Source: Alphaproteobacteria bacterium
GTDB lineage: Bacteria > Pseudomonadota > Alphaproteobacteria > Rhodobacterales > Rhodobacteraceae
Assembly (NCBI GenBank): GCA_030148665.1
Contig: JASBSZ010000001.1
Coordinates: forward strand, 1 to 64,000
DNA: 64,000 nucleotides
Direction of reading: 5' to 3'
Below, piece after piece: positions 1-8,085 of the stretch. The notes beneath the pieces are model-generated. The model was not told the DNA's origin. It made no database searches and saw only the letters and a program-made list of their open reading frames with translations. The translations under genes and the position numbers were made by a program. Position 1 is the stretch's first letter; every line of letters starts with the position of its first letter.

Positions 1-59
1 GGCAGAAGCGGCTCAATCTTCGCCCACACCCTATCGGACAACCAGAATTCATTCGCCAT
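1..59 (-). CDS. IS5-family transposase, N-terminal fragment (runs off window)
   Basis: The minus strand from 59 to the window edge reads MANEFWLSDRVWAKIEPLLP. This is the opening of the small helix-turn-helix first domain (DUF4096-like) of IS5/IS427-group transposases, often encoded as the first of two overlapping frames. A good ribosome-binding site (AGGAG) lies 7 bases before the ATG. Only 19 complete codons are present, so the DDE catalytic domain is outside the window and intactness cannot be judged. The assignment rests on recognising this opening. Confidence 0.75.
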   Translation of the reverse strand, partial: MANEFWLSDRVWAKIEPLL

Positions 60-105
60 GATCTATCTCCTGTGTGTTTCCATACAGGGAATCACAGCTG
101 TTCTT
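1..105 (-). mobile_element. End of an IS5-type insertion sequence
   Basis: This is the upstream end of the element carrying the transposase fragment. About 45 bases lie between the transposase start and the likely terminus near 98-105, where the minus strand reads GCTGTGATTCCCTG, the sort of terminal inverted repeat seen in IS427-group elements. The exact boundary and target duplication cannot be fixed because the other end lies outside the window. The rest of the gap, to 167, holds nothing else I can identify. Confidence 0.4.
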
Positions 106-167
106 GTCATTCAATAGGTTGATTGGGTTTCGACCCTAGGCGGCCCCGGGCAGCGCGTGCATGGGGA

Positions 168-1172
168 TCAGCCGATTTCCAGCACGATCTTGCCGATGTG
201 CCCCCCGCTTTCCAGCCGTTCATGGGCCGCGCGGGCCTGATCGAGCGGAAAGGTCGAATCCATCACCGGGGCGACCACTCCGGCATCCAGCAGCGGCCAG
301 ACATGTCGGCGCAGCTCGTCGGCAATGCGTGCCTTGGCAAGGTCGCTCTGCGGCCTGAGGGTCGAACCCGTGACCGTCAGCCGCCGCGCCATGATCTGGG
401 CAAAGTTCAACTCGGCCCTTGGTCCGCCCAGAAAGGCGATCATCACCAGCCGCCCGTCATTGGCCAGCGCACGGATGTTGCGCGCGATGTAGGGACCGCC
501 CACCATGTCGAGAACCAGGTCCACCCCCCGCCCGCCTGTTGCATTGCGCACGGTTTCGACAAAGTCGGTCTCGCGGTAATTGATGGCCAGCTCGGCCCCC
601 AGGTCGCGGCAGGTCGTGCATTTCTCGTCGCTGCCGGCGGTCGTGAACACCCGCGCACCCAGCGCATGGGCCAGCTGGATTGCCGTCGTCCCGATACCCG
701 AACTGCCGCCATGGACGAGAAAGCTCTCGCCCGCTTTCAGCCCGCCACGCATGAAAACATTGCTCCAGACGGTGAAATGGGTCTCGCACAGCGCGGCGGC
801 ACGGATCATGTCCATGCCGCGCGGCAGGCGCAGGGCGTGATCCTGATGGGTCACGGCATATTCGGCATACCCCCCGCCCGGCAGCAGGGCGCATACCGCA
901 TCGCCCTCGCGCCAGCGCGTCACGCCCGGGCCTGTTGCCGCAACGATGCCGGCGCCTTCCAGCCCCGGCAGATCGCTGGCCCCCGGCGGTGGCGCATAGG
1001 CCCCCGCGCGTTGCAGCGCATCCGGCCGGTTGACCCCCGCCGCCTGCAACCGGATCAGGATTTCCCCCACGCCGGGGCGCGGGACGGGGCGCGTGCAGCC
1101 CGCCAGGGCCTCGGGTCCGCCCGGCGCGACAATCTCGATGGCACGCATCCGCTCAGGCAACGTCATCTTCAT
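168..1172 (-). CDS. NAD(P)H-quinone oxidoreductase, zinc-free medium-chain family (PIG3-like)
   Basis: A 334-residue protein of the zinc-independent quinone oxidoreductase branch of the medium-chain dehydrogenase superfamily. It has a GroES-like N-terminal half, then a Rossmann domain whose nucleotide loop GGSSGIG is at residues 155-161. The cysteine and histidine zinc ligands of alcohol dehydrogenases are absent. Members reduce quinones or enones with NADPH. The start at 1172 follows AGGAG by four bases; an ATG at 1148 is a less supported alternative. The start overlaps the end of the COQ9-type gene by 20 bases, so the two are probably co-transcribed, with a possible common link to quinones. 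The substrate is unknown. Confidence 0.9.
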   Translation of the reverse strand: MKMTLPERMRAIEIVAPGGPEALAGCTRPVPRPGVGEILIRLQAAGVNRPDALQRAGAYAPPPGASDLPGLEGAGIVAATGPGVTRWREGDAVCALLPGGGYAEYAVTHQDHALRLPRGMDMIRAAALCETHFTVWSNVFMRGGLKAGESFLVHGGSSGIGTTAIQLAHALGARVFTTAGSDEKCTTCRDLGAELAINYRETDFVETVRNATGGRGVDLVLDMVGGPYIARNIRALANDGRLVMIAFLGGPRAELNFAQIMARRLTVTGSTLRPQSDLAKARIADELRRHVWPLLDAGVVAPVMDSTFPLDQARAAHERLESGGHIGKIVLEIG

Positions 1173-1899
1173 GATTCTCCTGTGATCCGGGTTTCACATA
1201 TCCCGGCAGATCCTCGCGCGGGTGCGCATCAGGCGCGTGGATCCGGTCGAGCAGTTTTCCAGGCCCCTTCATCAGCCCCTGAAACAACGGGTTGGCCCGT
1301 GCCTTGCCCTTGAATTTCTCGATCTTCAGCACATCTCCGATCCGCCGGTCGAGAAAGGCCCAGCTGGCCTCGTGGCCCGGTGAATCGTCGCCCAGCCAGA
1401 AAAGCAGGGTCGAGGAATAGACCGCCGAAAGGGTCGCGCGTTTGGTGTACCAGTTCAGATCACGCGAGCTGTCGCCCAGCGTGTTCCAGATCAGATCGGC
1501 CGTAGCCCAGATCAGGCGCGCGCCCTCGGCCGCATGCTGGGGCATGGAAAAGAAGGTCATGGAGCGACGCAGCACCTCGCGGTCGTCGATGGCCTCGATC
1601 CGCCAGCGCACCAGTGCCGCTACACGCTGGCCATAACGCATCGACGACATGTCCTCGCGCCCTGCACGGGCGACCATCGCACGATCGCCCCGGCGATGAT
1701 ACTCGATCGCCAGATCCAGCGCGCCGCGCGGGCAGGCCAGCCGCACCAGCGCATCATTCAGCCCCGAATCGGCAAGTGCGGCGCGAAAGGTCGCATCGCT
1801 CCATCCATCGAACGGCACATGGGCCAGCGCCGCGTCCAGCAACCGGCAGCGGGTGCGGGCCAGGTGATCCTCTTCTGTCTTTTGCGCGGGTTCCGGCAT
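1153..1899 (-). CDS. COQ9 family ubiquinone biosynthesis protein
   Basis: A 248-residue COQ9 homologue of typical length. The all-helical fold resembles TetR regulators, but the C-terminal half is the COQ9 lipid-binding domain, with the conserved stretch WTTADLIWNTLGD-like around residues 130-150. In mitochondria COQ9 presents ubiquinone intermediates to the COQ7 hydroxylase; alphaproteobacterial members are presumed to act likewise. It lies upstream of and overlaps a quinone oxidoreductase, and is divergent from rpsU across a 120-base gap. The family call is firm; the biochemical role is inferred. Confidence 0.88.
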   Translation of the reverse strand: MPEPAQKTEEDHLARTRCRLLDAALAHVPFDGWSDATFRAALADSGLNDALVRLACPRGALDLAIEYHRRGDRAMVARAGREDMSSMRYGQRVAALVRWRIEAIDDREVLRRSMTFFSMPQHAAEGARLIWATADLIWNTLGDSSRDLNWYTKRATLSAVYSSTLLFWLGDDSPGHEASWAFLDRRIGDVLKIEKFKGKARANPLFQGLMKGPGKLLDRIHAPDAHPREDLPGYVKPGSQENHEDDVA

Positions 1900-1938
1900 C
1901 TAGCCCTCCGTGGGTTGTTCAAGCCATCCATCCGGCTG

Positions 1939-1967
1939 TGGACAAGGCCGGATTGCCTTGTTATATC
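1939..1967 (+). promoter_or_regulatory. Candidate sigma-70 promoter for rpsU
   Basis: TGGACA (1939-1944) and TATATC (1962-1967) are separated by 17 bases and precede rpsU by about 50 bases. Five of six bases of the -35 box match TTGACA. Confidence 0.5.
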
Positions 1968-2006
1968 GCCATCTCCTGCAACATACGGAAACTCTTGCTC
2001 AGAAAG

Positions 2007-2019
2007 GTGGTGACACCAC
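2007..2019 (+). promoter_or_regulatory. Small hairpin over the rpsU ribosome-binding site
   Basis: GTGGT-gac-ACCAC is a perfect 5-bp inverted repeat that ends directly before the rpsU ATG at 2020. It overlaps the only purine-rich Shine-Dalgarno candidate (AAAGGTGG, 2003-2010). It could mask the site and limit initiation. The stem is seen in the sequence; its function is inference. Confidence 0.35.
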
Positions 2020-2226
2020 ATGCAGGTACAGGTTCGTGACAACAATGTCGATCAGGCGCTGCGTGCGCTCAAGAAGAAATTGCAGCGCGAGGGCGTATTT
2101 CGTGAAATGAAGCTCAGGCAGCATTACGAAAAGCCCTCGGTCAAGCGGGCGCGCGAAAAGGCCGAGGCCATTCGTCGTGCGCGCAAGCTGGCCCGTAAAA
2201 AGGCCCTGCGCGAAGGCCTGCTCTGA
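2020..2226 (+). CDS. rpsU: 30S ribosomal protein bS21
   Basis: A 68-residue, very basic protein with the full bS21 pattern: N-terminal [20 protein letters not shown], the central [13 protein letters not shown] segment, and a lysine/arginine-rich C-terminal helix. bS21 sits near the anti-Shine-Dalgarno end of 16S rRNA and assists initiation. The gene stands alone, with its own candidate promoter and a strong intrinsic terminator 50 bases downstream, so it is probably monocistronic. Confidence 0.98.
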   Translation: MQVQVRDNNVDQALRALKKKLQREGVFREMKLRQHYEKPSVKRAREKAEAIRRARKLARKKALREGLL

Positions 2227-2274
2227 CGCCGCATCCTGCGACAGACGAACCGGCGGGCCAGCCCCGCCACAGGC

Positions 2275-2305
2275 AAACCCCCGAGGTTTTTCCCCGGGGG
2301 TTTTT
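2275..2305 (+). terminator. Rho-independent terminator after rpsU
   Basis: AAACCCCCG (2275-2283) pairs perfectly with CGGGGGTTT (2295-2303) around an 11-base loop, followed by a run of T. Its A/T-rich flanks may let it also work for the convergent lipoprotein gene on the minus strand. Confidence 0.85.
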
Positions 2306-2364
2306 CCTTTTCCCTGGCGCCTTTCGGGCGCATCTTTCGCGCAGCTTCCCGCGCGAAAAACCGA

Positions 2365-2925
2365 TCAGTCGTTTTCGTAGATCGTCCGGGGCTCGACACC
2401 CGGCAGTTTGGCAAAGCGTTTCATCGTCTGCTTGGGCGAGAAACTGACGGGTATGCTTTCAAAGCCCGGCAATTGCCGCAGGATCGTCGTCGTGCTGACG
2501 GCACAGAAACCCGGTGCCACCGCACCGTAATTTTTCGCCAGATCATAGGCCTTTTGCGCGACCTCGGGCGAAACCACCTTTGTCTGGATCACCACATGCC
2601 AGGCCTTGCGGGCGTGAAACCCGTAATAGGCGCGCAGAACCTGCGGATTCATGCCATAGAGGAAATCATTGCGCTCGGGGGCGCGCTTGTACTTGAAATT
2701 GCCGGCAGGGTCGAAAACCACCCTCTGTTCGGCGTTGATGACCAGCGCCGAATGTCCCCCCGCACCGCTGCGGTTGTTGATCACCGTCACCAGCGAGATC
2801 GACGGCGGGCCGTTATCCACATAGGCGGCCCTGGAAACCGCCTCGTCCGGGGCCCAGACGCTCTGGGCACAGGCGGAAAGGACAAACAGCAACAGAACCG
2901 GAACGAACGTGCGCAATGAAGACAT
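2365..2925 (-). CDS. Putative lipoprotein with His...Cys peptidase-like motifs
   Basis: A 186-residue protein with a lipoprotein signal: hydrophobic residues 8-17, then lipobox LSAC with Cys19. The mature part has GGHSALVI (His58) and, 83 residues later, GFCAVSTT (Cys141). A histidine that precedes the nucleophile-like cysteine recalls the circularly permuted NlpC/P60 (LRAT/YaeF) fold, which includes amidases and acyltransferases. That reading is inference from motif order only, and I do not recognise a named family. It lies alone on the minus strand between the rpsU terminator and a 209-base gap (2926-3134) that holds no recognisable feature. Confidence 0.7.
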   Translation of the reverse strand: MSSLRTFVPVLLLFVLSACAQSVWAPDEAVSRAAYVDNGPPSISLVTVINNRSGAGGHSALVINAEQRVVFDPAGNFKYKRAPERNDFLYGMNPQVLRAYYGFHARKAWHVVIQTKVVSPEVAQKAYDLAKNYGAVAPGFCAVSTTTILRQLPGFESIPVSFSPKQTMKRFAKLPGVEPRTIYEND

Positions 2926-3134
2926 GGAACCCCCTGTATGAAATTACGGCGCCGCGGGCGCCATACGGGAAAAACTCGGTCACAGATCGCCTTGATTCTC
3001 AAGACCATGCAGACCCGAGAAAGCCCCTGTGTTGCCAAACAGGCGCATGTCACACGAACATGTGAAACCGTGGTGGAAAACGGCCCGCGCCATCGCCGCC
3101 ACCCTTTGGGCGCGGCTGCGCGAAAAAATCCTGC

Positions 3135-3269
3135 TCAGCTGTTGAAGATCGCCAGAAAGATCAGGATCGCGATGATGATTCCCACGCCCCATTCGACGGC
3201 CTTGATGAACCCGTGAAAGGTTTTCTCATGGGCCTCGATATCGAACGAGTCATTCTGGTTGCTGGACAT
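3135..3269 (-). CDS. aa3-type cytochrome c oxidase subunit IV
   Basis: A 44-residue miniprotein matching the bacterial aa3-type oxidase subunit IV family of alphaproteobacteria. It has a short acidic and polar N-terminus with the HEKTFHGFIK motif (residues 13-22), then a single membrane helix at about 26-42. The start at 3269 follows a strong GGAGGG site. In Paracoccus this subunit is a single helix of the aa3 complex and is dispensable for activity. The main oxidase genes are not in this window, so it is encoded apart from them. Confidence 0.9.
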   Translation of the reverse strand: MSSNQNDSFDIEAHEKTFHGFIKAVEWGVGIIIAILIFLAIFNS

Positions 3270-3342
3270 GTCTTCCCTCCGTTTTCTTGTTTTTTCGACG
3301 GCACCCCGCCTGCGCGGCCCCGTCCGCCGTTTTCTATGCCCG

Positions 3343-3391
3343 AAAAAGCCCGCCAGGGCAACAACCGGGGCAGTGGGACGGATTGCCCCGG
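3343..3391 (-). terminator. Possible terminator after the MBL hydrolase gene
   Basis: On the minus strand two hairpins follow the stop at 3416. The first is CCGGGGCA/TGCCCCGG (3365-3372 with 3384-3391). The second is a short GCCC-TGGC-GGGC stem followed by five T (plus-strand A run at 3343-3347). It would separate the hydrolase from the oxidase subunit IV gene. Confidence 0.45.
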
Positions 3392-3415
3392 CCCATCGCC
3401 GAGCGAGACCGCCGC

Positions 3416-4480
3416 TCAGCCCCGCCGCCACAGCCAGGCGCCGTCGGAGCCGTTGCGCTCGCGGGTGATCCTGCCGAGGTGGAAAAGATGGTTCAGATGG
3501 GCCATCGATTCGACCAGCGCCAGACCGTATTCGCCTTCACCGATCGGGCGCTTGAACAGAACCGGGAAACATTCGGCCGCCGTGCGCGGGTTGTCCAGAA
3601 ATTCCAGCAGCCTGTCCAACGCGCCGTGATGGTTGTCGATCAGCTGGCGCATGCGCGCCGGCAAGCCCGTGAAGGGCAGGCGATGGCCGGGCAGGACAAG
3701 GTGATCCTCACGCGCAAAGCCCGACAGACGTTCGCAGCTTTCCAGCCATTCGGCCAGGGGGTCGGCCTCGGGCTCGGTCGCGTAGACGCCGATATTGGGG
3801 GAAATGGACGACAGGATCTGGTCGCCCGAAATAAGCAGGGCCTCGTCGCGGCACCAGAGCGTTGCGTGTTCGGGCGCGTGGCCGTGGCCGATGCGCACGT
3901 CCCAGCGGCGCTGGCCGATGGTCAGCACGTCGCCCTCCTGAATCCGCCGGAATCCCAGCGGCATGGGCGCCACCACATCGGCGAAATTGAAGGGGCGTTC
4001 CTTCAGCCGCTTTTCATAGATTTCCGCATCCATCCCGGCGGCGCGCCAATAGGCCAGGGTTTCTTCCTTTTGCACCGCATGTTCGTCGAGCGTCAGCATG
4101 CGGGCAAACAGCCATGCGGTGCGGGTGGTGACCAGCTCGGTGCCGAATTCGGTCTGGAACCAGCCGGCAAGGCCGATATGGTCGGGGTGATGGTGGGTGA
4201 CGATCAGGCGCGTGACCGGCAGCCCTTGCAACGGGCCGTCCATCAGCGCCCGCCACACCCGGCGCGAGGTTTTCGAGGCCAGGCCCGAGTCGACCACCGC
4301 CCAGCCATCGCCATCGCGCAGGGCATAGACATTGACATGGTCCAGCTTCATGGGCAGCGGCAGGCGCATCCACAGGATGCCCTCGGCGAGCTCGACCGCC
4401 TCGCCGCGTGCGGGGGGCGTTTCAAATGGGTGGCGGATAGGCGCGGGCGCGACAGATGGCGCGGGGGACGGCGCGCTCAT
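3416..4480 (-). CDS. MBL-fold metallo-hydrolase
   Basis: A 354-residue metallo-beta-lactamase-fold hydrolase. It has the dinuclear metal motif THHHPDH at residues 95-101, a second-site region GHGHAPEH at 198-205, Asp220 in ISGDQ, and a later LPGH. The C-terminal helical extension is common in the glyoxalase II and thioesterase-like branches. Its ATG overlaps the stop of the upstream acyl-CoA dehydrogenase gene by four bases (ATGA), so the two are translationally coupled. A thioester or hydroxyacyl hydrolase acting on the dehydrogenase product is attractive but unproven. Confidence 0.85.
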   Translation of the reverse strand: MSAPSPAPSVAPAPIRHPFETPPARGEAVELAEGILWMRLPLPMKLDHVNVYALRDGDGWAVVDSGLASKTSRRVWRALMDGPLQGLPVTRLIVTHHHPDHIGLAGWFQTEFGTELVTTRTAWLFARMLTLDEHAVQKEETLAYWRAAGMDAEIYEKRLKERPFNFADVVAPMPLGFRRIQEGDVLTIGQRRWDVRIGHGHAPEHATLWCRDEALLISGDQILSSISPNIGVYATEPEADPLAEWLESCERLSGFAREDHLVLPGHRLPFTGLPARMRQLIDNHHGALDRLLEFLDNPRTAAECFPVLFKRPIGEGEYGLALVESMAHLNHLFHLGRITRERNGSDGAWLWRRG

Positions 4481-6195
4481 GCCGACAGATCATCGGCCGA
4501 CAGCGCATACAGCCCCTCCTGCCCCTCGCGGGCCTCGAGGCACAGCGCGGCGTGTTGCGGCATCAGGCGGCGGATGAAGAATCGCGCCAGATCGGCGCGC
4601 GCGCCCTTGCCGCCCGTGGCCAGCGCCCCGCGCAGCAGGTAATGCCCGCCCAGCACCAGCGCGAAAGCCCGCAGAAACGGCACCGCGCCGGCAAAACGGT
4701 TGTTGAAATCACCCTGTTCCACCATCCAGCGGACGGTCGCGCGCATCTCGTCAGCCGCCGAGGCCAGCGCCGCGCCAAGATCGGGCAGGCTGCCCTGCGC
4801 GTCCCTCGCGGTGGCGGCGACCTCATCCAGCAGGGCCTCGGCCGCCGCGCCCCCATCCATCAGCTTGCGCCCCACCAGATCCATCGCCTGGATGCCGTTG
4901 GTGCCCTCGTAGATCGCCGTCACCCGCACGTCGCGCAGATACTGGGCGGCGCCGGTTTCCTCGATAAAACCCATGCCGCCATGCACCTGGATGCCGAGGC
5001 TCGCGACCTCGATGCCGGTATCGGTGCCGAATGCCTTGGCGATCGGGGTCAGCAGGGCGGCGCGGGCGGCCATGGCGGCATCGCCCGTTGCCTTGGCCAT
5101 GTCGGTGGAAAGGGCCGTGTCATAGATGATGGCGCGGGCGGCATTGATCTGCGCGCGCATGGCGATCAGCATGCGCCGCACATCGGCATGTTCGAATATC
5201 GTGCCGGTGCCATCCTTGACCGGGGTGCGGCCCTGCCTGCGTTCCAGCGCATATTCCAGCGCCTGCTGAAAGGCGGCCTCGGCCACGCCCAGCCCCTCGG
5301 TGCCCACGCCGAGGCGGGCGTTGTTCATCATCGTGAACATCGCCTTCATGCCCGCATGCGGCGCCCCGATCAGCCAGCCGGTGGCGCCGTCATACTGCAT
5401 CACCGCGGTGGGCGAGCCGTGAATGCCCAGCTTGTGTTCCAGCGACACCACATGCAGGCTGTTGGCCTCGCCCGGCTCGCCGTTTTCGTCGGGGATGTAT
5501 TTGGGCACCATGAACAGCGAAATCCCCTTGGTCCCCGGCACGCCGTCAGGCAGGCGCGCCAGCACCAGATGGCAGATATTGCCGGCAAAATCGCTGTCGG
5601 CCCAGCTGATAAAGATCTTTTGCCCGGTAATCGCATAGGTGCCGTCGCCATTGGGCTCGGCCCGGGTGCGCAGCGCACCGACATCCGAGCCCGCCTGCGG
5701 CTCGGTCAGGTTCATGGTGCCGCACCATTCACCGGAAATCAGTTTCGGCAGATACAGGGCCTTGATCTCGTCACTGGCATGGGCCTCGAGCGCCTCGATC
5801 TGGCCCTGGCTCATCAACGGGTTCAGCGACAGCGACAGGCAGGCGCTGGACATCATCTCGTTCAGCGCGACCGCCAGCGTCTGGGGCAGGCCCATGCCGC
5901 CATGTTCGGGGTCGGCCGACATGCCGATCCAGCCGCCCTCGGCAATGGCGCGATAGGCTTCGGCAAAGCCGGGCGAGGTGCGCACCACCCCGTTTTCCAG
6001 GCGCGCCGGATGCAGGTCGCCCTGGCGGTTCAGCGGCGCAAGAACCTGTTCGGCCAGACGCGCGCCCTCGGTCAGGATGGCGTCGCGCAAATCCGTCGTG
6101 GCCTCGGCGAAACGGTCGGTCTGTTGCAGACGGTTGAACCCGACGACATTGTCAAACAGGAACTGCAGCTCGGATACAGGGGCCTTGTATGTCAT
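4477..6195 (-). CDS. Acyl-CoA dehydrogenase, DmdC-like long form
   Basis: A 572-residue flavoprotein, about 180 residues longer than classical acyl-CoA dehydrogenases, with extra N- and C-terminal domains as in DmdC and AidB-like members. The dehydrogenase core contains the substrate/FAD segment TEPQAGSD and the catalytic glutamate in YEGTNG (Glu430). DmdC oxidises methylmercaptopropionyl-CoA in DMSP breakdown, but close paralogues act on other acyl-CoAs and no other dmd gene is nearby. The start at 6195 has an AGAGGA site; a start at 6216 is possible. It is coupled to the MBL hydrolase downstream. Confidence 0.88.
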   Translation of the reverse strand: MTYKAPVSELQFLFDNVVGFNRLQQTDRFAEATTDLRDAILTEGARLAEQVLAPLNRQGDLHPARLENGVVRTSPGFAEAYRAIAEGGWIGMSADPEHGGMGLPQTLAVALNEMMSSACLSLSLNPLMSQGQIEALEAHASDEIKALYLPKLISGEWCGTMNLTEPQAGSDVGALRTRAEPNGDGTYAITGQKIFISWADSDFAGNICHLVLARLPDGVPGTKGISLFMVPKYIPDENGEPGEANSLHVVSLEHKLGIHGSPTAVMQYDGATGWLIGAPHAGMKAMFTMMNNARLGVGTEGLGVAEAAFQQALEYALERRQGRTPVKDGTGTIFEHADVRRMLIAMRAQINAARAIIYDTALSTDMAKATGDAAMAARAALLTPIAKAFGTDTGIEVASLGIQVHGGMGFIEETGAAQYLRDVRVTAIYEGTNGIQAMDLVGRKLMDGGAAAEALLDEVAATARDAQGSLPDLGAALASAADEMRATVRWMVEQGDFNNRFAGAVPFLRAFALVLGGHYLLRGALATGGKGARADLARFFIRRLMPQHAALCLEAREGQEGLYALSADDLSA

Positions 6196-6308
6196 CTTGT
6201 CCTCTTTGCCATGCACGGTTTGCGCCTTGGGCCCATTGGGGCTATCAGGGCCGAGATCGCGCCGAAACTAGGCGCATGCCCTGCCCTTGACAAGCCGGAC
6301 GTGGCGAC

Positions 6309-7307
6309 ATGCAAGACCAGACCGAAACCCGGATGCTGAACCCCGATGAAGCGGGCATCGAACGGGCCGTTGCCATATGGCGCAAGGGGGGGCTGGTCGC
6401 CTTTCCGACCGAGACGGTCTACGGGCTGGGCGCGGATGCCTGCAATGGGCCGGCGGTGGCGCGCATCTATCAGGCCAAGGGGCGGCCCGGCTTCAACCCG
6501 CTGATCATCCATGTGGCCGATCTGGAGACCGCCCGGCATTACGCCCGTTTCAGCCCGCGGGCCGAGGCGCTGGCACAGGCCTTCTGGCCCGGCCCGCTGA
6601 GCCTGGTCCTGCCGCTGAGCTCGGACGGCGGCCTGTCCGATCTGGTCACCGCCGGGCTTGATACGGTTGCCGTGCGCGTGCCCGCCAACGCCCTTGCCCG
6701 CGACCTGCTGCGCGCCTTTGGCGGGGCGATCGCGGCCCCTTCGGCCAACCCCTCGGGGCGGATCAGCCCGACAACGGCCCAGCATGTGGCCCAGGGGCTG
6801 GGTGGAAAGATCGACGCGATCATCGATGGGGGAAACTGCACCGTCGGGCTGGAATCGACGATTCTGGCGCCGGATCACACCCCGCCCGCCCTGCTGCGCC
6901 CCGGCGGCCTGCCGGTCGAGGCTATCGAGGCCGCACTTTGCGGCCAGCGCCTGGCCCGCCCTGACGACCCGGAAACACCCGTCTCGCCCGGGCAGATGAC
7001 ATCGCATTACGCGCCATCTGCAAGGGTTGTGCTGAATGTCGCCGCGCGGCCCGATGGGGCGCTGTGGCTGGGCTTCGGGCCCGATTGCGCAGGTGCCGAT
7101 CTGAACCTGTCGCCCACCGGCGACATGGTCGAGGCCGCAGCCAATCTGTTCGGCCATCTGCATGCCCTTGACCGCCGGGCCGCCCGGCAGGGCATTTCGG
7201 AAATCCACGTCGCGCCGATCCCCACGCGCGGGCTGGGGCTGGCCATCAATGACCGGCTGAAACGCGCAGCGGCCACGCGCCCCTCAGGCGGTGCCGCCGG
7301 AACCTGA
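6309..7307 (+). CDS. tsaC: L-threonylcarbamoyladenylate synthase (Sua5/TsaC)
   Basis: A 332-residue enzyme of the long Sua5 type. The YrdC catalytic domain spans about residues 15-205, with FPTETVYGLG (32-41), KGRPGFNP (57-64) and PSANPSG (144-150). A C-terminal Sua5 domain begins near 225. It makes threonylcarbamoyl-AMP from threonine, bicarbonate and ATP, the first step of t6A37 tRNA modification. It is divergent from the acyl-CoA dehydrogenase gene across 113 bases. Its 3' end overlaps the convergent yqgE gene by 24 bases. Confidence 0.95.
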   Translation: MQDQTETRMLNPDEAGIERAVAIWRKGGLVAFPTETVYGLGADACNGPAVARIYQAKGRPGFNPLIIHVADLETARHYARFSPRAEALAQAFWPGPLSLVLPLSSDGGLSDLVTAGLDTVAVRVPANALARDLLRAFGGAIAAPSANPSGRISPTTAQHVAQGLGGKIDAIIDGGNCTVGLESTILAPDHTPPALLRPGGLPVEAIEAALCGQRLARPDDPETPVSPGQMTSHYAPSARVVLNVAARPDGALWLGFGPDCAGADLNLSPTGDMVEAAANLFGHLHALDRRAARQGISEIHVAPIPTRGLGLAINDRLKRAAATRPSGGAAGT

Positions 7308-7859
7308 CAGGAAACTGGGCGAAATCCCCAGGCTGGCCAGGGCGGCCTCCCACTTGTCGGCGTCGTGATCGCCAAACACCAGATCGGGGGTGGCATCGGC
7401 GGTCAGCCAGCCATTGGCCTGAAGCTCGCTCTCCAACTGCCCCGGCCCCCAGCCGGCATAGCCCAGCGCCAGCAGATATCGCGCCGGCCCCTGCCCCTGC
7501 GAGATGTCCTCCAGGATTTCCAGCGTCGCCGTCATGCCAAAATGGCCATCTACCTGCAAGGTGGCATCGGTCGCCCGGTAATCGGCACTGTGCAACACGA
7601 AGCCGCGCCCATGTTCGACAGGGCCGCCGACGTGAATCCTGATCTGGGGCACGTCGCGTGCCGGTGTGATGTCGAGCTGGGCGAGCAGATCGCGGAATTC
7701 CAGATCCGGGGCCGGCTTGTTCACCACCAGCCCCATCGCGCCCTCGTCACTGTGGGCGCACATGAAGATGACGCTGCGCGCAAACCGCGGGTCCTGCATC
7801 GCAGGCATGGCGATCAGCAGCTTGCCATTCAGATGGCCGGATTCGCTGAGAGGTTTCAT
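7284..7859 (-). CDS. YqgE/AlgH family protein (UPF0301)
   Basis: A 191-residue UPF0301 protein of typical length. It has the family opening GKLLIAMPAMQDPRFARSV and the central segments HSDEGAMGLVVNKP and VHVGGPVEHGRGFVLH. The cellular role is unclear; the family was linked to alginate regulation as AlgH. The start at 7859 gives the standard N-terminus; the open frame extends upstream to 7952 but that part is not conserved in kind. The gene is convergent with tsaC and divergent from the thiol-disulfide protein gene. The 226-base gap (7860-8085) presumably holds both promoters, but I could not assign them. Confidence 0.93.
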   Translation of the reverse strand: MKPLSESGHLNGKLLIAMPAMQDPRFARSVIFMCAHSDEGAMGLVVNKPAPDLEFRDLLAQLDITPARDVPQIRIHVGGPVEHGRGFVLHSADYRATDATLQVDGHFGMTATLEILEDISQGQGPARYLLALGYAGWGPGQLESELQANGWLTADATPDLVFGDHDADKWEAALASLGISPSFLSGSGGTA

Positions 7860-8085
7860 GCTGCAAAGATGACCCTGCAAGGGCGATCTTTCAAGGGCTG
7901 CCGCAGGGGATGCCCATGACGGCGCGCATATCAATGACCCGCCCCCCTGCATGGCCGGTCGCCGGGAACAGGCGGTCGTCCTTTGCCTGCTCGTGCCATT
8001 CCCTCAATCGTGATTGTGCTGCGCATATCGGGGCGTGTATGCTGTCGGCAGGATACAGCAAGCCCACGGTCGGAGAGTTTCGCCG

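Noticed and set aside
4456-6339. Open frame of 627 codons on the plus strand
   Set aside because: It is antisense to the acyl-CoA dehydrogenase and is compositional noise.
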